Positions 1 to 7,788 of a stretch of DNA of 64,000 nucleotides are shown one piece after another. This stretch comes from Nanosynbacter sp. (GTDB lineage Bacteria > Patescibacteriota > Saccharimonadia > Saccharimonadales > Saccharimonadaceae), in assembly GCA_015257455.1 (NCBI GenBank), contig JABZKD010000005.1:1-64000 (forward strand). Direction: 5' to 3'. The translations under genes were made by a program, and so were the position numbers. Position 1 is the first letter of the stretch; the number at the start of each line of letters is the position of its first letter. Below the pieces are notes generated by a model. The model was not told the DNA's origin, did no database searches, and worked only from the letters and a program-made list of their open reading frames with translations.

Positions 1-121
1 ACTTAGGACACCAACTCTCAATATAAATCACATCATCCAAAAAAATATCATCTATTCCTAAGTCTTGTTGTGTAAGCCACATATCAAACCATAAACGAAT
101 GATTTTCTCTCTTTCATCCAT
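1..121 (-). CDS. SnoaL/NTF2-like protein, N-terminal fragment (runs off the window edge)
   Basis: The first 40 codons of a gene cut by the window edge. ATG at 121 follows a strong Shine-Dalgarno GGAGGTG at about 132-138. The peptide begins MDEREKIIRLWFDMW and contains DIFLDDVIYIESW, the opening helix and first strand pattern of SnoaL-like/NTF2-fold proteins (a cone-shaped fold that binds small ligands). The C-terminal half is missing, so no function can be given. Fold assignment is by recall of the family pattern and is moderately sure; reality of the gene is supported by the start and the in-frame coding. Confidence 0.6.
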   Translation of the reverse strand, partial: MDEREKIIRLWFDMWLTQQDLGIDDIFLDDVIYIESWCPK

Positions 122-159
122 GAATTTAAGCACCTCCAAAATCAAATACTTGTTTAACA

Positions 160-261
160 TTATTCCATTTTTTCGCTTGATTTTATAGGTCTAACTCGTT
201 CCATTTTACCAAAGTCTCTATGACATTTGTGCTCTGACGACAATTCTGTTAAACTTTTCAT
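160..261 (-). CDS. possible 33-aa small protein or leader peptide
   Basis: A short frame starting MKSLTELSSEHKCHRD and ending at TAA, preceded by AAAGGA six bases or so before the ATG, and ending 38 bp before the ATG of the SnoaL-like gene on the same strand. The product is basic and hydrophilic with no membrane segment. I do not recognise it. It could be a small co-transcribed protein, a leader, or a remnant; the ribosome site is the main support. Confidence 0.3.
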   Translation of the reverse strand: MKSLTELSSEHKCHRDFGKMERVRPIKSSEKME

Positions 262-262
262 T

Positions 263-324
263 AGGAACAGTCCTTTCTTTATTTAGTTGTTATTTGCTAA
301 CTACTATTTTACAGGATTGTTCCT
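263..324. promoter_or_regulatory. 12-bp inverted repeat pair
   Basis: AGGAACAGTCCT at 263-274 and AGGATTGTTCCT at 313-324 are inverted copies of one another with one mismatch, and each is itself close to palindromic. They flank the probable promoter zone of the small frame at 261. A paired operator or an mRNA hairpin would both fit. The rest of 325-495 shows no gene that I can see. Confidence 0.3.
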
Positions 325-495
325 TTTTTGTTGCTGATCCTTTAGGTTCGGTCTTTCAAGGAGAGAGTTAAAAAGAAGAATTTATTCTGCTTTTTAATAA
401 TCGACGCAGAAAGAAAATGCGAAGCATTACTCCCGCAGAAGAATCTTTTAATCGCCTCGAATTACACACGAAAAATCCATCCATCAAAAATCGTA

Positions 496-544
496 AATTA
501 TTAATTATTAATTATTAATTATTAATTATTAATTATTAATTATT
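496..544. repeat. seven perfect tandem copies of AATTATT
   Basis: Forty-nine bases made of seven identical AATTATT units, immediately beyond the stop codon of the repeat-protein gene at 553. The unit length is not a multiple of three and it lies outside any clear gene. Such tracts change copy number by replication slippage. Confidence 0.9.
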
Positions 545-552
545 GCTATTAA

Positions 553-2277
553 CTATTGAGTTTTGTTTTGGGAAGAATTTTTGATTTGCTTAACAATATA
601 ATCCTTAACAGATTGGACGCAAATTAGTTTTTTATCTGCTTTCAAAGCGTCCATTGCTTGGCCTATTACTTCCCCATTAAATTCAGTCCAGGTCTGACCA
701 CCGTCAAAGCTTTGACGAGAACCAAGGAGGGAATTCAGATTTTGATTCTTATATTTACTTAAATATTTCATCGTATCAAAAATCTTTTTTGTATTTTCCC
801 TCTTTTTCTGTATTTGTTCTGGAGACCCATCTACGCCAAACCTAACATAAGTTTTCTTAAAATCTTCTATTCCTTTTAATGCACCTGGGACATCATATCG
901 CGATGTACCAAATATTCGCAAATTTTCCTCAACACTATCAGAATCTAATACTAAGTTCTCTACTGTTCTATCGGAAAATTGTTTTCTTTTTTCAGGGTCA
1001 TTTATAAAATTAAAGAGAACCCCAGAAATATTTAGCCTCGGGTGTTTATCCCAAAATTCTTTTACATCAAGTTCGCCGTTTATAAATTTTTCACAATCAT
1101 TCGAAATGGCGGCAGCTCGCATTTTATTACCGGTCAATAATATATTCGTAATAGTCTCATCAATGGCTGGGAATTTTTTTCTGGCCGATTCGATTTTGCC
1201 CTGAACTTCTTTATATTCCATTCCTTTTTCGGCCGCATATTTTGTTAGTTCTTTAATTCCACTTTCAGAAAAACTAATCGCAAATTCAACATCTGGATCA
1301 ATCTCGCCATTTTTCATATAGCCATTTTCATCTACACCAAATTCATTAAATTTAGCATTGTATTCGCGTGTATATCCGTCTTTATCTAACCCCTCACGAT
1401 CATAGCCTTCTCTATCAAAGCCAAACCTATCAAAGCCATCTTCTTTATATCCATCCTTATCTACACCCCATACATCATATCCATTTTTTCTAACGGCACG
1501 AAACATAAGATCTCCATTGGGATGCCGCCTATTTCCACTCCTATCAAATCCATAACTGTCAAGCCCTCTACTGTCATAGCCTTTCTCATCAAACCTCGTA
1601 TTAGTTTTTATATTGTATCCGGATTCATCGAAGCCATACTTATCATAGCCTTCCTCATTAAACCTCGTATTAGTTTTTATATTGTATCCAGATTTATCAA
1701 ATCCATCCCTGTCATAACCGTCCACATCATATCCTTCTGGATTATACTTCGTTCCGGTATCCTCATGTATGGTGTAAAATTGATTCCAACCACTAGGGTT
1801 GAATTTGGTATTAGTGTATTTATTTATACCTTCTCGATTAAATCCACCAGCAGAGAATCCATCTTTATCGAAGCCGTTTCTGTCGTAACCTTGTGTATTA
1901 TACCCATCACGATCATGGCCACCCCGATCAAAACCATCACGATTATATCCATCCTTATTATAACCGTTCACATCATATCTCGTATTAGTAAAATTATGAA
2001 TACCTTTTTTATTGAAGCCATTTCTATCAAGACCTTCTCTATCATAGCCAGCTCGATTATAACCCTTCTGATTAAAGCCATCCGCTCCGTAACCTTCTTC
2101 ATCGAATCGAGTCCCATTTTTGTGCACTCCATTACCGTCGAATCCGAATTCATTATATTCATCAGGCTTGCGGCCAAGCTCGCCCATTTTGCCTGCCATA
2201 TCCGCAAGCGCCTGAATTTTGGGATCAAGCTCCTCGTTAGATTCATTATTTGATAAATTTTCGTGTTTTGTATCCAT
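553..2277 (-). CDS. GFDxx/GYNxx pentapeptide-type tandem repeat protein
   Basis: 574 aa. Residues of about 40-330 are a near-continuous array of five-residue units G-[YF]-[DN]-x-[DEK], such as GYDREGLDRNGFNKK, broken at intervals by a spacer of the type TNTRF/TNTKF. This is not the ADLxx pentapeptide repeat of quinolone-resistance proteins. Residues of about 335-574 form a non-repetitive, charged, mostly helical domain that I do not recognise. There is no signal peptide or membrane segment, so it may be cytoplasmic or exported by an unrecognised route. The start follows AAAGGAGA. It lies 25 bp downstream of a membrane protein gene on the same strand and probably shares its transcript. The repeats create a long open frame on the opposite strand that is an artefact. 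Confidence 0.8.
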   Translation of the reverse strand: MDTKHENLSNNESNEELDPKIQALADMAGKMGELGRKPDEYNEFGFDGNGVHKNGTRFDEEGYGADGFNQKGYNRAGYDREGLDRNGFNKKGIHNFTNTRYDVNGYNKDGYNRDGFDRGGHDRDGYNTQGYDRNGFDKDGFSAGGFNREGINKYTNTKFNPSGWNQFYTIHEDTGTKYNPEGYDVDGYDRDGFDKSGYNIKTNTRFNEEGYDKYGFDESGYNIKTNTRFDEKGYDSRGLDSYGFDRSGNRRHPNGDLMFRAVRKNGYDVWGVDKDGYKEDGFDRFGFDREGYDREGLDKDGYTREYNAKFNEFGVDENGYMKNGEIDPDVEFAISFSESGIKELTKYAAEKGMEYKEVQGKIESARKKFPAIDETITNILLTGNKMRAAAISNDCEKFINGELDVKEFWDKHPRLNISGVLFNFINDPEKRKQFSDRTVENLVLDSDSVEENLRIFGTSRYDVPGALKGIEDFKKTYVRFGVDGSPEQIQKKRENTKKIFDTMKYLSKYKNQNLNSLLGSRQSFDGGQTWTEFNGEVIGQAMDALKADKKLICVQSVKDYIVKQIKNSSQNKTQ

Positions 2278-2302
2278 AAATCTCCTTTAGATTTTTGAAG
2301 TA

Positions 2303-3031
2303 TTAGCGTAATCGAAGATCAACACTACCGGAATCATTACTAGCCTGCTTCTTCTTGGCCTCCGATTCCTTGGCGGAAAGAATATTCTCACACATAGAAA
2401 CTTTTTGATTGCTTTCCTCATTACAGAGATCTTCGGTGTGTAAACGATTAATTACCAACGAAGTGGTGTAATAGCCGAGACTATTGGAAGCCGTGACTTT
2501 GACGATATTTTCACCGTATTTCAGAGAAAAACCTGGACCAAAAAGCGTCGAATCGGAATCAGTGGGGAGATTATTTCTTTGGTATTTTTGTCCATCCAGT
2601 TCAACGGTCCATGTGAGATCGAGATGCTTATTTTCGGCCGCATGATTCGTGACATCAAAATGAATTTTACCATTACTTTCAAGAAAATTCGGCGAGTGGG
2701 GCGAATAATTTTTATCGGTGACAGTGAGGTGAATCTGGCCGTTTTTCTCTTCCCTGCGATAGAAATCATTTTCCACGGAACGGTCGACCCAAACATTGAT
2801 ACCGAAGGGCGATTCAGCCTGGTTGTACCAACCGAAAAATCCACCGTGCACTAAAATAGCTGCAATGAAGAGCACTACCATGCCACCATTCATCGCAAAA
2901 TTAAAGACGGCAGGATTGTTTTTCTTATTCAAAAATCCAGCAATCGGGAAGAAAATAAAAAGAATAATCAGAATACCGAGCGGAATATAAAGCACCAGTC
3001 CGAGTAGGATAAATGAAATCCAAAACCACAT
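2303..3031 (-). CDS. membrane-anchored protein with an exposed beta-rich domain
   Basis: 242 aa. Two hydrophobic segments (about residues 4-32 and 47-66) are followed by a polar, beta-rich region of about 150 residues with the pattern IHLTVTDKNYSP...WTVELDG...VKVTASN, reminiscent of an Ig-like domain, then a charged tail with two cysteines. Probably anchored with the C-terminal domain outside. Start: a CATAAT -10 box preceded by TGG lies six bases before the ATG, so the mRNA should be leaderless. It is followed by the repeat-protein gene. No family name is recognised. Confidence 0.7.
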   Translation of the reverse strand: MWFWISFILLGLVLYIPLGILIILFIFFPIAGFLNKKNNPAVFNFAMNGGMVVLFIAAILVHGGFFGWYNQAESPFGINVWVDRSVENDFYRREEKNGQIHLTVTDKNYSPHSPNFLESNGKIHFDVTNHAAENKHLDLTWTVELDGQKYQRNNLPTDSDSTLFGPGFSLKYGENIVKVTASNSLGYYTTSLVINRLHTEDLCNEESNQKVSMCENILSAKESEAKKKQASNDSGSVDLRLR

Positions 3032-3037
3032 ATGTTT

Positions 3038-3046
3038 ATTATGCCA
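3038..3046 (-). promoter_or_regulatory. extended -10 of a leaderless promoter
   Basis: On the minus strand TGG then CATAAT, with six bases to the ATG at 3031. Transcription should begin at or next to the start codon. Confidence 0.6.
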
Positions 3047-3095
3047 TAAAAACCAAAATCTTGATAGAAGCTTATGGCTATTTCGGGGTGAGCCA

Positions 3096-3125
3096 ACAAA
3101 AAAGTACCCCGGTGAGGGTACTTTT
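3096..3125 (-). terminator. intrinsic terminator after ndk
   Basis: Ten-base perfect stem (3100-3109 with 3116-3125) followed on the minus strand by TTTTTTG. A degenerate copy of the same hairpin sequence lies just upstream at about 3126-3150. Confidence 0.85.
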
Positions 3126-3161
3126 ACTTTACCCCCGGTGGGGACACTTTTATCTTAACGA

Positions 3162-3683
3162 TTAGCGAGTGTATTTTTCGTTCAAATCTTCGTAGTCGTA
3201 AGTCTCAGCTTCGGTAAACCAGAGTGCAACTTCTTGCTTAGCTTCTTCGAGATTACTTGAAGCGTGAACAAGGTTAGGTACTGGACGAGCGTGAGAATTA
3301 GCATGGCCAAAACTCATGTGTGAAAAATCACCACGAATGGTACCCATCTCGGCGGATTTTGGCTCAGTGGAACCAACAATCTTGCGAACTAAAGCGACGG
3401 CTTCGATACCTTCAAGACACATCGCGATAATCGGACCACTCATCATATAATCGAGATTGTAACGATAAGTTTCTTCACCACGACGCGAAATCAACTTGCC
3501 GATACCTTCATAATGTTGCTTAAATAATTCCTGATCTGGGCTGACCATTTTCATACCGACGATTTTGAGGCCAACGCGCTCAAATCTTTGTAAAATTTCA
3601 CCGACGATACCACGTTGAACGGCGTCCGGCTTCAAAATTACCAAAGTACGTTCAATATAATCTGTTCTTGTGTTTTCGTCCAT
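3162..3683 (-). CDS. ndk: nucleoside diphosphate kinase
   Basis: 173 aa. Transfers the gamma phosphate from ATP to nucleoside diphosphates through a phosphohistidine. The family opening ERTLVILKPDAVQRG is at residues 11-25, FSHMSFGHANS-type sequence lies mid-protein, and the active-site region is PNLVHASSNLEEA with the catalytic His, where the usual D of HASD is S. The protein is longer than the common 140-150 aa form, with extra residues before the active site as in some archaeal and CPR enzymes. A GGGAGAAAAC ribosome site precedes the ATG. It stands alone with its own terminator. In a cell that probably scavenges nucleotides this enzyme is central. Confidence 0.95.
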   Translation of the reverse strand: MDENTRTDYIERTLVILKPDAVQRGIVGEILQRFERVGLKIVGMKMVSPDQELFKQHYEGIGKLISRRGEETYRYNLDYMMSGPIIAMCLEGIEAVALVRKIVGSTEPKSAEMGTIRGDFSHMSFGHANSHARPVPNLVHASSNLEEAKQEVALWFTEAETYDYEDLNEKYTR

Positions 3684-3738
3684 GTTTTCTCCCTTATAAA
3701 ATCTTGATATTTCCCCAAGTATATCACAATTTCAGAGG

Positions 3739-4896
3739 CTACTCACAACGAACTGAGTTAATCAATTCGCGACAACCGCCAGCACGGAAATTGTAATTTT
3801 CTTCGTAAGTCTTACGAATGACTTCATACAATTCTTCGAACTTAGCGTAAACCTTAGCGAGGTCGACAAATTTCAGAGGAAATTCGGTGAGCAAATTTGG
3901 GCGCTCATTACGTTCAAAATCATTGAAGGCATTTTTGGCATCATCCGCGGCGCGACGCATTTCCACAAAGTCCACCGAACCATCATCCTTACTCGAGGAA
4001 TGTAGCCAGCGATAGGTCGCTTCATTGGCCTGAGCCTTGAGAGTAGCCCATTTTTCACCATAATCTTTTAGGCGCTGATTGCCAGATTCGCGCAGGATTT
4101 TGGTAGCATTGAGAATATCGGCTTCGGTCCAGTCGGAAGTTTTATTTCCTTCGATCACACTCCATTTATGCCAGACAGCATAGAGATCGAGAGCTTTATT
4201 AATATCTTCATCGCCGCCATTCGTAGCATTAAAAACTGTACGGAAGGCATCAAATTTACGACCAATTTCTGGATCTTTCAAGACGCCAGTAGAATCACCA
4301 AGCTTAGTAACCAAATTACCGTCAATGCCTGCCATATTTTGCTTACAATCTTCGATATATTTCTGATAAATTTCATTCGAGGTCGCGGAATTCGAAGCAT
4401 ATTCAGAAATTTTATTGCAACTGACATCACCGCGAATTTTGGTAATCTGATTTTTAATTTCCTTTGCCGTGGAATAAGTCACAGAATAATCCGTCTTAAA
4501 AGCACCAGTAGCCTGACCAATAATGGTAACGAGAATAACTAAAACGATGAGACTAGCAGGAGTAGCAACCATGATAATTTTTTGGCGCTTGGTGGCGTGA
4601 GTAAAAAAGTCTTTGGCGCGCTGAATTAGATTAAGTTTGGTGCGCTCTTTTTTGGCTGGAGTTTCTGGAGCGGCATTAGGACCGACACCGGCTGGAAAAC
4701 CGTTCGAAAGCACCTCACCAGAAGTTGGAGCTTTTTCTTCAATCACTACAGAACTACCGGAAGTCGGTTCGTACTCGACACGCTTTCCAACCATATCAAT
4801 TTGACTTTTGACAACCGCTTCATCATATTGGATTTGCTTGGCATTTTGGTTATTTTGGTCACTAAAGAGTTCGCTTACAGAATCAGTTTTATCCAT
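3739..4896 (-). CDS. single-pass membrane protein of unknown function
   Basis: 385 aa from the ATG at 4896. A disordered acidic N-terminal part (about 95 aa) and a basic stretch KKERTKLNLIQRAKDFF precede one transmembrane helix (IIMVATPASLIVLVILV), followed by about 260 mostly helical residues on the other side, with three or four cysteines. An ATG six bases upstream (4902) abuts the -10 box and cannot be transcribed as a start, so 4896 is chosen and implies a leaderless mRNA. Divergent from the Xer recombinase gene through a shared bidirectional promoter. No family recognised. Confidence 0.7.
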   Translation of the reverse strand: MDKTDSVSELFSDQNNQNAKQIQYDEAVVKSQIDMVGKRVEYEPTSGSSVVIEEKAPTSGEVLSNGFPAGVGPNAAPETPAKKERTKLNLIQRAKDFFTHATKRQKIIMVATPASLIVLVILVTIIGQATGAFKTDYSVTYSTAKEIKNQITKIRGDVSCNKISEYASNSATSNEIYQKYIEDCKQNMAGIDGNLVTKLGDSTGVLKDPEIGRKFDAFRTVFNATNGGDEDINKALDLYAVWHKWSVIEGNKTSDWTEADILNATKILRESGNQRLKDYGEKWATLKAQANEATYRWLHSSSKDDGSVDFVEMRRAADDAKNAFNDFERNERPNLLTEFPLKFVDLAKVYAKFEELYEVIRKTYEENYNFRAGGCRELINSVRCE

Positions 4897-4902
4897 AATC
4901 AT

Positions 4903-4925
4903 ATTATAGCATAAGGTGTTATAAT
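4903..4925. promoter_or_regulatory. bidirectional promoter, two outward -10 boxes 11 bp apart
   Basis: ATTATA (minus-strand TATAAT) at 4903-4908, then GCATAAGGTGT, then TATAAT at 4920-4925. Each -10 box is extended by TGn (TGC on the minus, TGT on the plus). The plus box is seven bases before the ATG at 4933 and the minus box six bases before the ATG at 4896, so both mRNAs should be leaderless. The same design recurs at 45046 and 49774. Confidence 0.75.
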
Positions 4926-4932
4926 TACTCTT

Positions 4933-5877
4933 ATGGATATTTCTGAATTAGTGGCAGATTTTCTGGAATCACTGGAAATTGAAAAAGGCCGTTCGACGAA
5001 AACCGTAGAAAATTATGGGCTTTACTTGGCGCGTTTTATTGATCTAATTACGGAAGATTTTGAGGGGCAAGATATGATTAAGCCTTCCGATATTACACCG
5101 GAAGTTTTGCGCCGTTTTCGCTTAAAATTAAATCGGTTTTCCGACAATCAAAACAAGGAACGTTTATCCGCACTAACCCAGAGTTACCACTTGATTGCAC
5201 TACGTGGCTTTTTTAAATATTTAGCCAAGCGTGGAATTAAAAGCTTAGATCCTTCCCTAATTGATTTGCCACGCGCCGCGAAAAAACAAGTGACTTTTTT
5301 GCATTTCGATGAAATCGAAAGATTGCTAGCAGAAATTCCGCTGGATACTGAATCAGGACTAAGAGATCGAGCGATTATTGAACTACTTTTTTCTGGAGGA
5401 CTACGCGTGTCGGAACTTTGTGGTTTGAATCGTGATTCGATTAATTTGGAACGCCGAGAATTTATGGTACGTGGTAAGGGTAAAAAGGATCGACCAATTT
5501 TTATCGATAAATCCACGGCGGAATGCATCGAAGATTACTTGAATATGCGAACCGATACATTGCCGGCCTTATTTTTAAATAATTCTGCGAATCAACAAAT
5601 TCCATCTACCAGTGGTGACTTTCGCAGATTAACACCACGTTCAATCGAGCGAATTGTACAAAAATATACAAGGCTGGCCGGGATTACTAAGCACGTAACG
5701 CCACACACCATGCGTCACAGTTTTGCCACGGATCTTTTGATGAATGGGGCGGATATTCGTTCAGTGCAAAGCTTGCTGGGGCACGCGAATATTTCTACTA
5801 CGCAAATTTATACCCACATCACCGATCCACACCTAAAAGAAGTGCACGAAAAATTTCATAGCGAATCGGAAGATTAA
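4933..5877 (+). CDS. xerC: tyrosine recombinase, XerC/XerD type
   Basis: 314 aa, the usual length for a chromosomal Xer recombinase that resolves chromosome dimers at dif. N-terminal SAM-like core-binding domain at about 1-110, catalytic domain at about 130-305. Catalytic residues visible: Arg in SGGLRVSEL, Lys in the beta-hairpin around RGKGKKDRP, His-x-x-Arg in HTMRHSFATDL, His in LLGHANISTTQ and the nucleophile Tyr in QIYTHI. Leaderless start at 4933. No phage or plasmid genes lie nearby, so a housekeeping role is likelier than element integration. XerC and XerD cannot be told apart by eye. Its 3' end is the first member of a degenerate tandem repeat. Confidence 0.85.
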   Translation: MDISELVADFLESLEIEKGRSTKTVENYGLYLARFIDLITEDFEGQDMIKPSDITPEVLRRFRLKLNRFSDNQNKERLSALTQSYHLIALRGFFKYLAKRGIKSLDPSLIDLPRAAKKQVTFLHFDEIERLLAEIPLDTESGLRDRAIIELLFSGGLRVSELCGLNRDSINLERREFMVRGKGKKDRPIFIDKSTAECIEDYLNMRTDTLPALFLNNSANQQIPSTSGDFRRLTPRSIERIVQKYTRLAGITKHVTPHTMRHSFATDLLMNGADIRSVQSLLGHANISTTQIYTHITDPHLKEVHEKFHSESED

Positions 5878-5996
5878 TAGTTGGGAAAATATCCTGCAGC
5901 GAATCGGAAGACTAAGATAAAAGAAATTCTACGATAAACTCGGATAGTCAAGACAAGAGAGATTCTACGGCAGGATCGGAAGATTAGTAAACCAGA
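5861..5996. repeat. degenerate 36-38 bp tandem repeat spanning two convergent gene ends
   Basis: The last codons of the Xer gene, GCGAATCGGAAGATTAA, recur at 5899 as GCGAATCGGAAGACTAA. From there 36-bp units start at 5899, 5935 and 5971, sharing CGGA and ATTCTACG-like blocks at equal offsets. The last unit runs into the 3' end of the convergent prepilin peptidase gene at 5984. Confidence 0.65.
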
Positions 5997-6913
5997 AAAA
6001 TTAGACGCAAGATTTCAGTCTGAAAAAGCAGCGTGAATATACAAGCTAAAATAATGTAGGGGGCGAAGCCAAACGGTTGGCGATTTTTGGGATTTTTTAA
6101 CATGCGGTAGTTGGCGATGGCGGCCAGGAGGTTCGAGAGGCCAAGCTCAATAACGCCGAGTTCCCAGCGACCAAGTAGAAGCGCCACGGAAATTAAAAGG
6201 ATAAAATCACCACCCCCAACTAGAGTTTCGCGAGAGAATTTATAGAGTACAAAGTAGATTCCTGGCAGAACTAACACGGCACCTAAGAAACGTGAAAAAT
6301 CGCGTAGTAAATACTGCCAAATATCTTGTAGGTGAAGAGAATTTTTTACTAATAGAACTTCATTACCACGAGTCTCGATCAATAAATTGAGCCCGTATTT
6401 AGTATATAAATTAAATAGAAAATAAATTCCAGACAAAATAATCACAAGACGGAGTAGATTGACTGGCAATTCTAACCATTTCTTGTCATAAGCCAGTAGT
6501 ATCCACATAACAGTAAAAATCGCAAAGAGAAGCAGAAGCTTGATAACTTCAAAAATAACTAGTGGCGCGACAGCTAGTGGACCAGCATGTTGTAGAACTT
6601 GTTGGATTAATGAGCCAGTGCGAAAAGCAAAACTGGCAAAGATTATAGTCATCATAATTTCGGAAAAAAACTCAATCAGGCCGATTTTGGTTTTACATTT
6701 TTTACATTTGCCGCCAAGAAAGAGGAATGAAAAAATTGGAATCAGCTCAAGACGACTCAGACGATGGCCACAATGCAAGCAAACCGAGCGATTCCCTAGT
6801 TTTTTACCTTCTGAATGTAAGCGAATACGCCAAGCTTGACAGCAGGCAAAAGAACCGAGCACCGCGCCGAAAATTGCACCGAAAATTAGAAAAATCCACT
6901 GAAGTTCAAACAT
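5984..6913 (-). CDS. pilD: type IV prepilin peptidase / N-methyltransferase
   Basis: 309 aa from the ATG at 6913. The frame can be extended upstream, but the hydrophobic start MFELQWIFLIFGAIFG is the family's N-terminus. The zinc-binding CLHC...CKKC pair sits in the loop after the first membrane segment, and the aspartyl protease residues are D in LLAYDKKWLELP and in the GxGD motif VGGGDF. Roughly seven or eight membrane helices. It cleaves prepilins after the Gly of G-FTIIEV and may methylate the new N-terminus. It lies head to head with the pilin gene at 7031, an obvious substrate; the minor pilins at 40-45 kb are others. Confidence 0.9.
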   Translation of the reverse strand: MFELQWIFLIFGAIFGAVLGSFACCQAWRIRLHSEGKKLGNRSVCLHCGHRLSRLELIPIFSFLFLGGKCKKCKTKIGLIEFFSEIMMTIIFASFAFRTGSLIQQVLQHAGPLAVAPLVIFEVIKLLLLFAIFTVMWILLAYDKKWLELPVNLLRLVIILSGIYFLFNLYTKYGLNLLIETRGNEVLLVKNSLHLQDIWQYLLRDFSRFLGAVLVLPGIYFVLYKFSRETLVGGGDFILLISVALLLGRWELGVIELGLSNLLAAIANYRMLKNPKNRQPFGFAPYIILACIFTLLFQTEILRLIFLVY

Positions 6914-6944
6914 TTTATAAATTTCCCGATAATGGTTTAGCTTT

Positions 6945-6953
6945 ATTTTAGCA
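6945..6953 (-). promoter_or_regulatory. extended -10 for prepilin peptidase
   Basis: Minus-strand TATGC followed by TAAAAT, 31 bases before the ATG at 6913. A short leader with only a weak GGGAAA ribosome site follows. Confidence 0.5.
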
Positions 6954-7030
6954 TAAACCTCTTGAATTTTTAGGGCGTAAAGCTTATGATTGGGATATAG
7001 ATAAACAAAGTCCCAGAAAGGAACAGACAT

Positions 7031-7681
7031 ATGTTTAAGCAAAATAAAAACTTTAAACATGGTTTTACCATCATTGAGGTAGTGCTCGTCTTAGCCGTCG
7101 CAGCATTAATCTTTCTCATGGTATTCGTTGCTGTACCAGCAATGCGAATCATGCAAAGAGATACTGCACGTGCTAACGACGTAAACCGTGTCACCACCCA
7201 ATTAAACTCATATCAATCTAACAAAAACGGGAAAATTCCTAGTATGGACCAAGATGCCTACGTGAGTGGCCACACAGATGTCGATAACGACGTCTTCAAA
7301 TCCGCTGGACCTACTTCTTGGGCTTACTTCTATGATGCATACCTTATCGGTGTAGATACCAAACAGAAATTCTCTGATCCAGATGGTCAACCATATAGTC
7401 TTGAGATTAGCTCCTGTAAGGCAGCTGATAGCTACGATCCAGAAACAAAGGAATGTAAAAATGGTCAACGTACCAGCTACTCCTTCACTCAACAATCTGA
7501 AGGTACTGAAGACAACACTTCAAATGACCGCTATGCATCTAAGGGTACTGCTGGTCACACTATAAGTATTGTAGTGAACTCTACCTGTAATGATGAAACT
7601 GCCGTTCATTCAACTGGTGGTAACAAGGTTTCCATCCTTTACAAGCGTGAAGGTGGTGGTGTAATCTGCCGCTCGATCTAA
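7031..7681 (+). CDS. type IV pilin-like protein
   Basis: 216 aa. A short basic leader ends in Gly, followed by the cleavage and N-methylation motif FTIIEVVLVLAVAALIFL, which also forms the single membrane helix and assembly core. The body contains four cysteines that could form disulfides. AAGGA lies upstream of the ATG at a normal distance, and a clear terminator follows. Divergent from prepilin peptidase. The single-gene unit with strong signals suggests the major pilin or an abundant pseudopilin; the assembly ATPases and PilC are not in the window. Confidence 0.88.
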   Translation: MFKQNKNFKHGFTIIEVVLVLAVAALIFLMVFVAVPAMRIMQRDTARANDVNRVTTQLNSYQSNKNGKIPSMDQDAYVSGHTDVDNDVFKSAGPTSWAYFYDAYLIGVDTKQKFSDPDGQPYSLEISSCKAADSYDPETKECKNGQRTSYSFTQQSEGTEDNTSNDRYASKGTAGHTISIVVNSTCNDETAVHSTGGNKVSILYKREGGGVICRSI

Positions 7682-7698
7682 TCAATTTAGATTAAGAA

Positions 7699-7726
7699 AA
7701 TCTCCCAGTAATGGGAGATTTTTTAT
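7699..7726 (+). terminator. intrinsic terminator after the pilin gene
   Basis: Perfect nine-base stem AATCTCCCA / TGGGAGATT (7699-7707 with 7712-7720), loop GTAA, then a run of T. Confidence 0.92.
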
Positions 7727-7788
7727 GTGATGGGAGGTAAGAGTGAATAGCTTAGACTGTTTTGGATTTTAGATTTTATTTTATAATT

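Noticed and set aside
1522..2253. 243-aa open frame on the plus strand opposite the repeat protein
   Set aside because: It is the mirror of biased codons in the GFDxx repeats; no ribosome site, hydrophobic composition typical of antisense shadows.
4933..5877. Phage or element integrase
   Set aside because: No element genes or att-like repeats beside it; length and motifs fit a housekeeping Xer recombinase.
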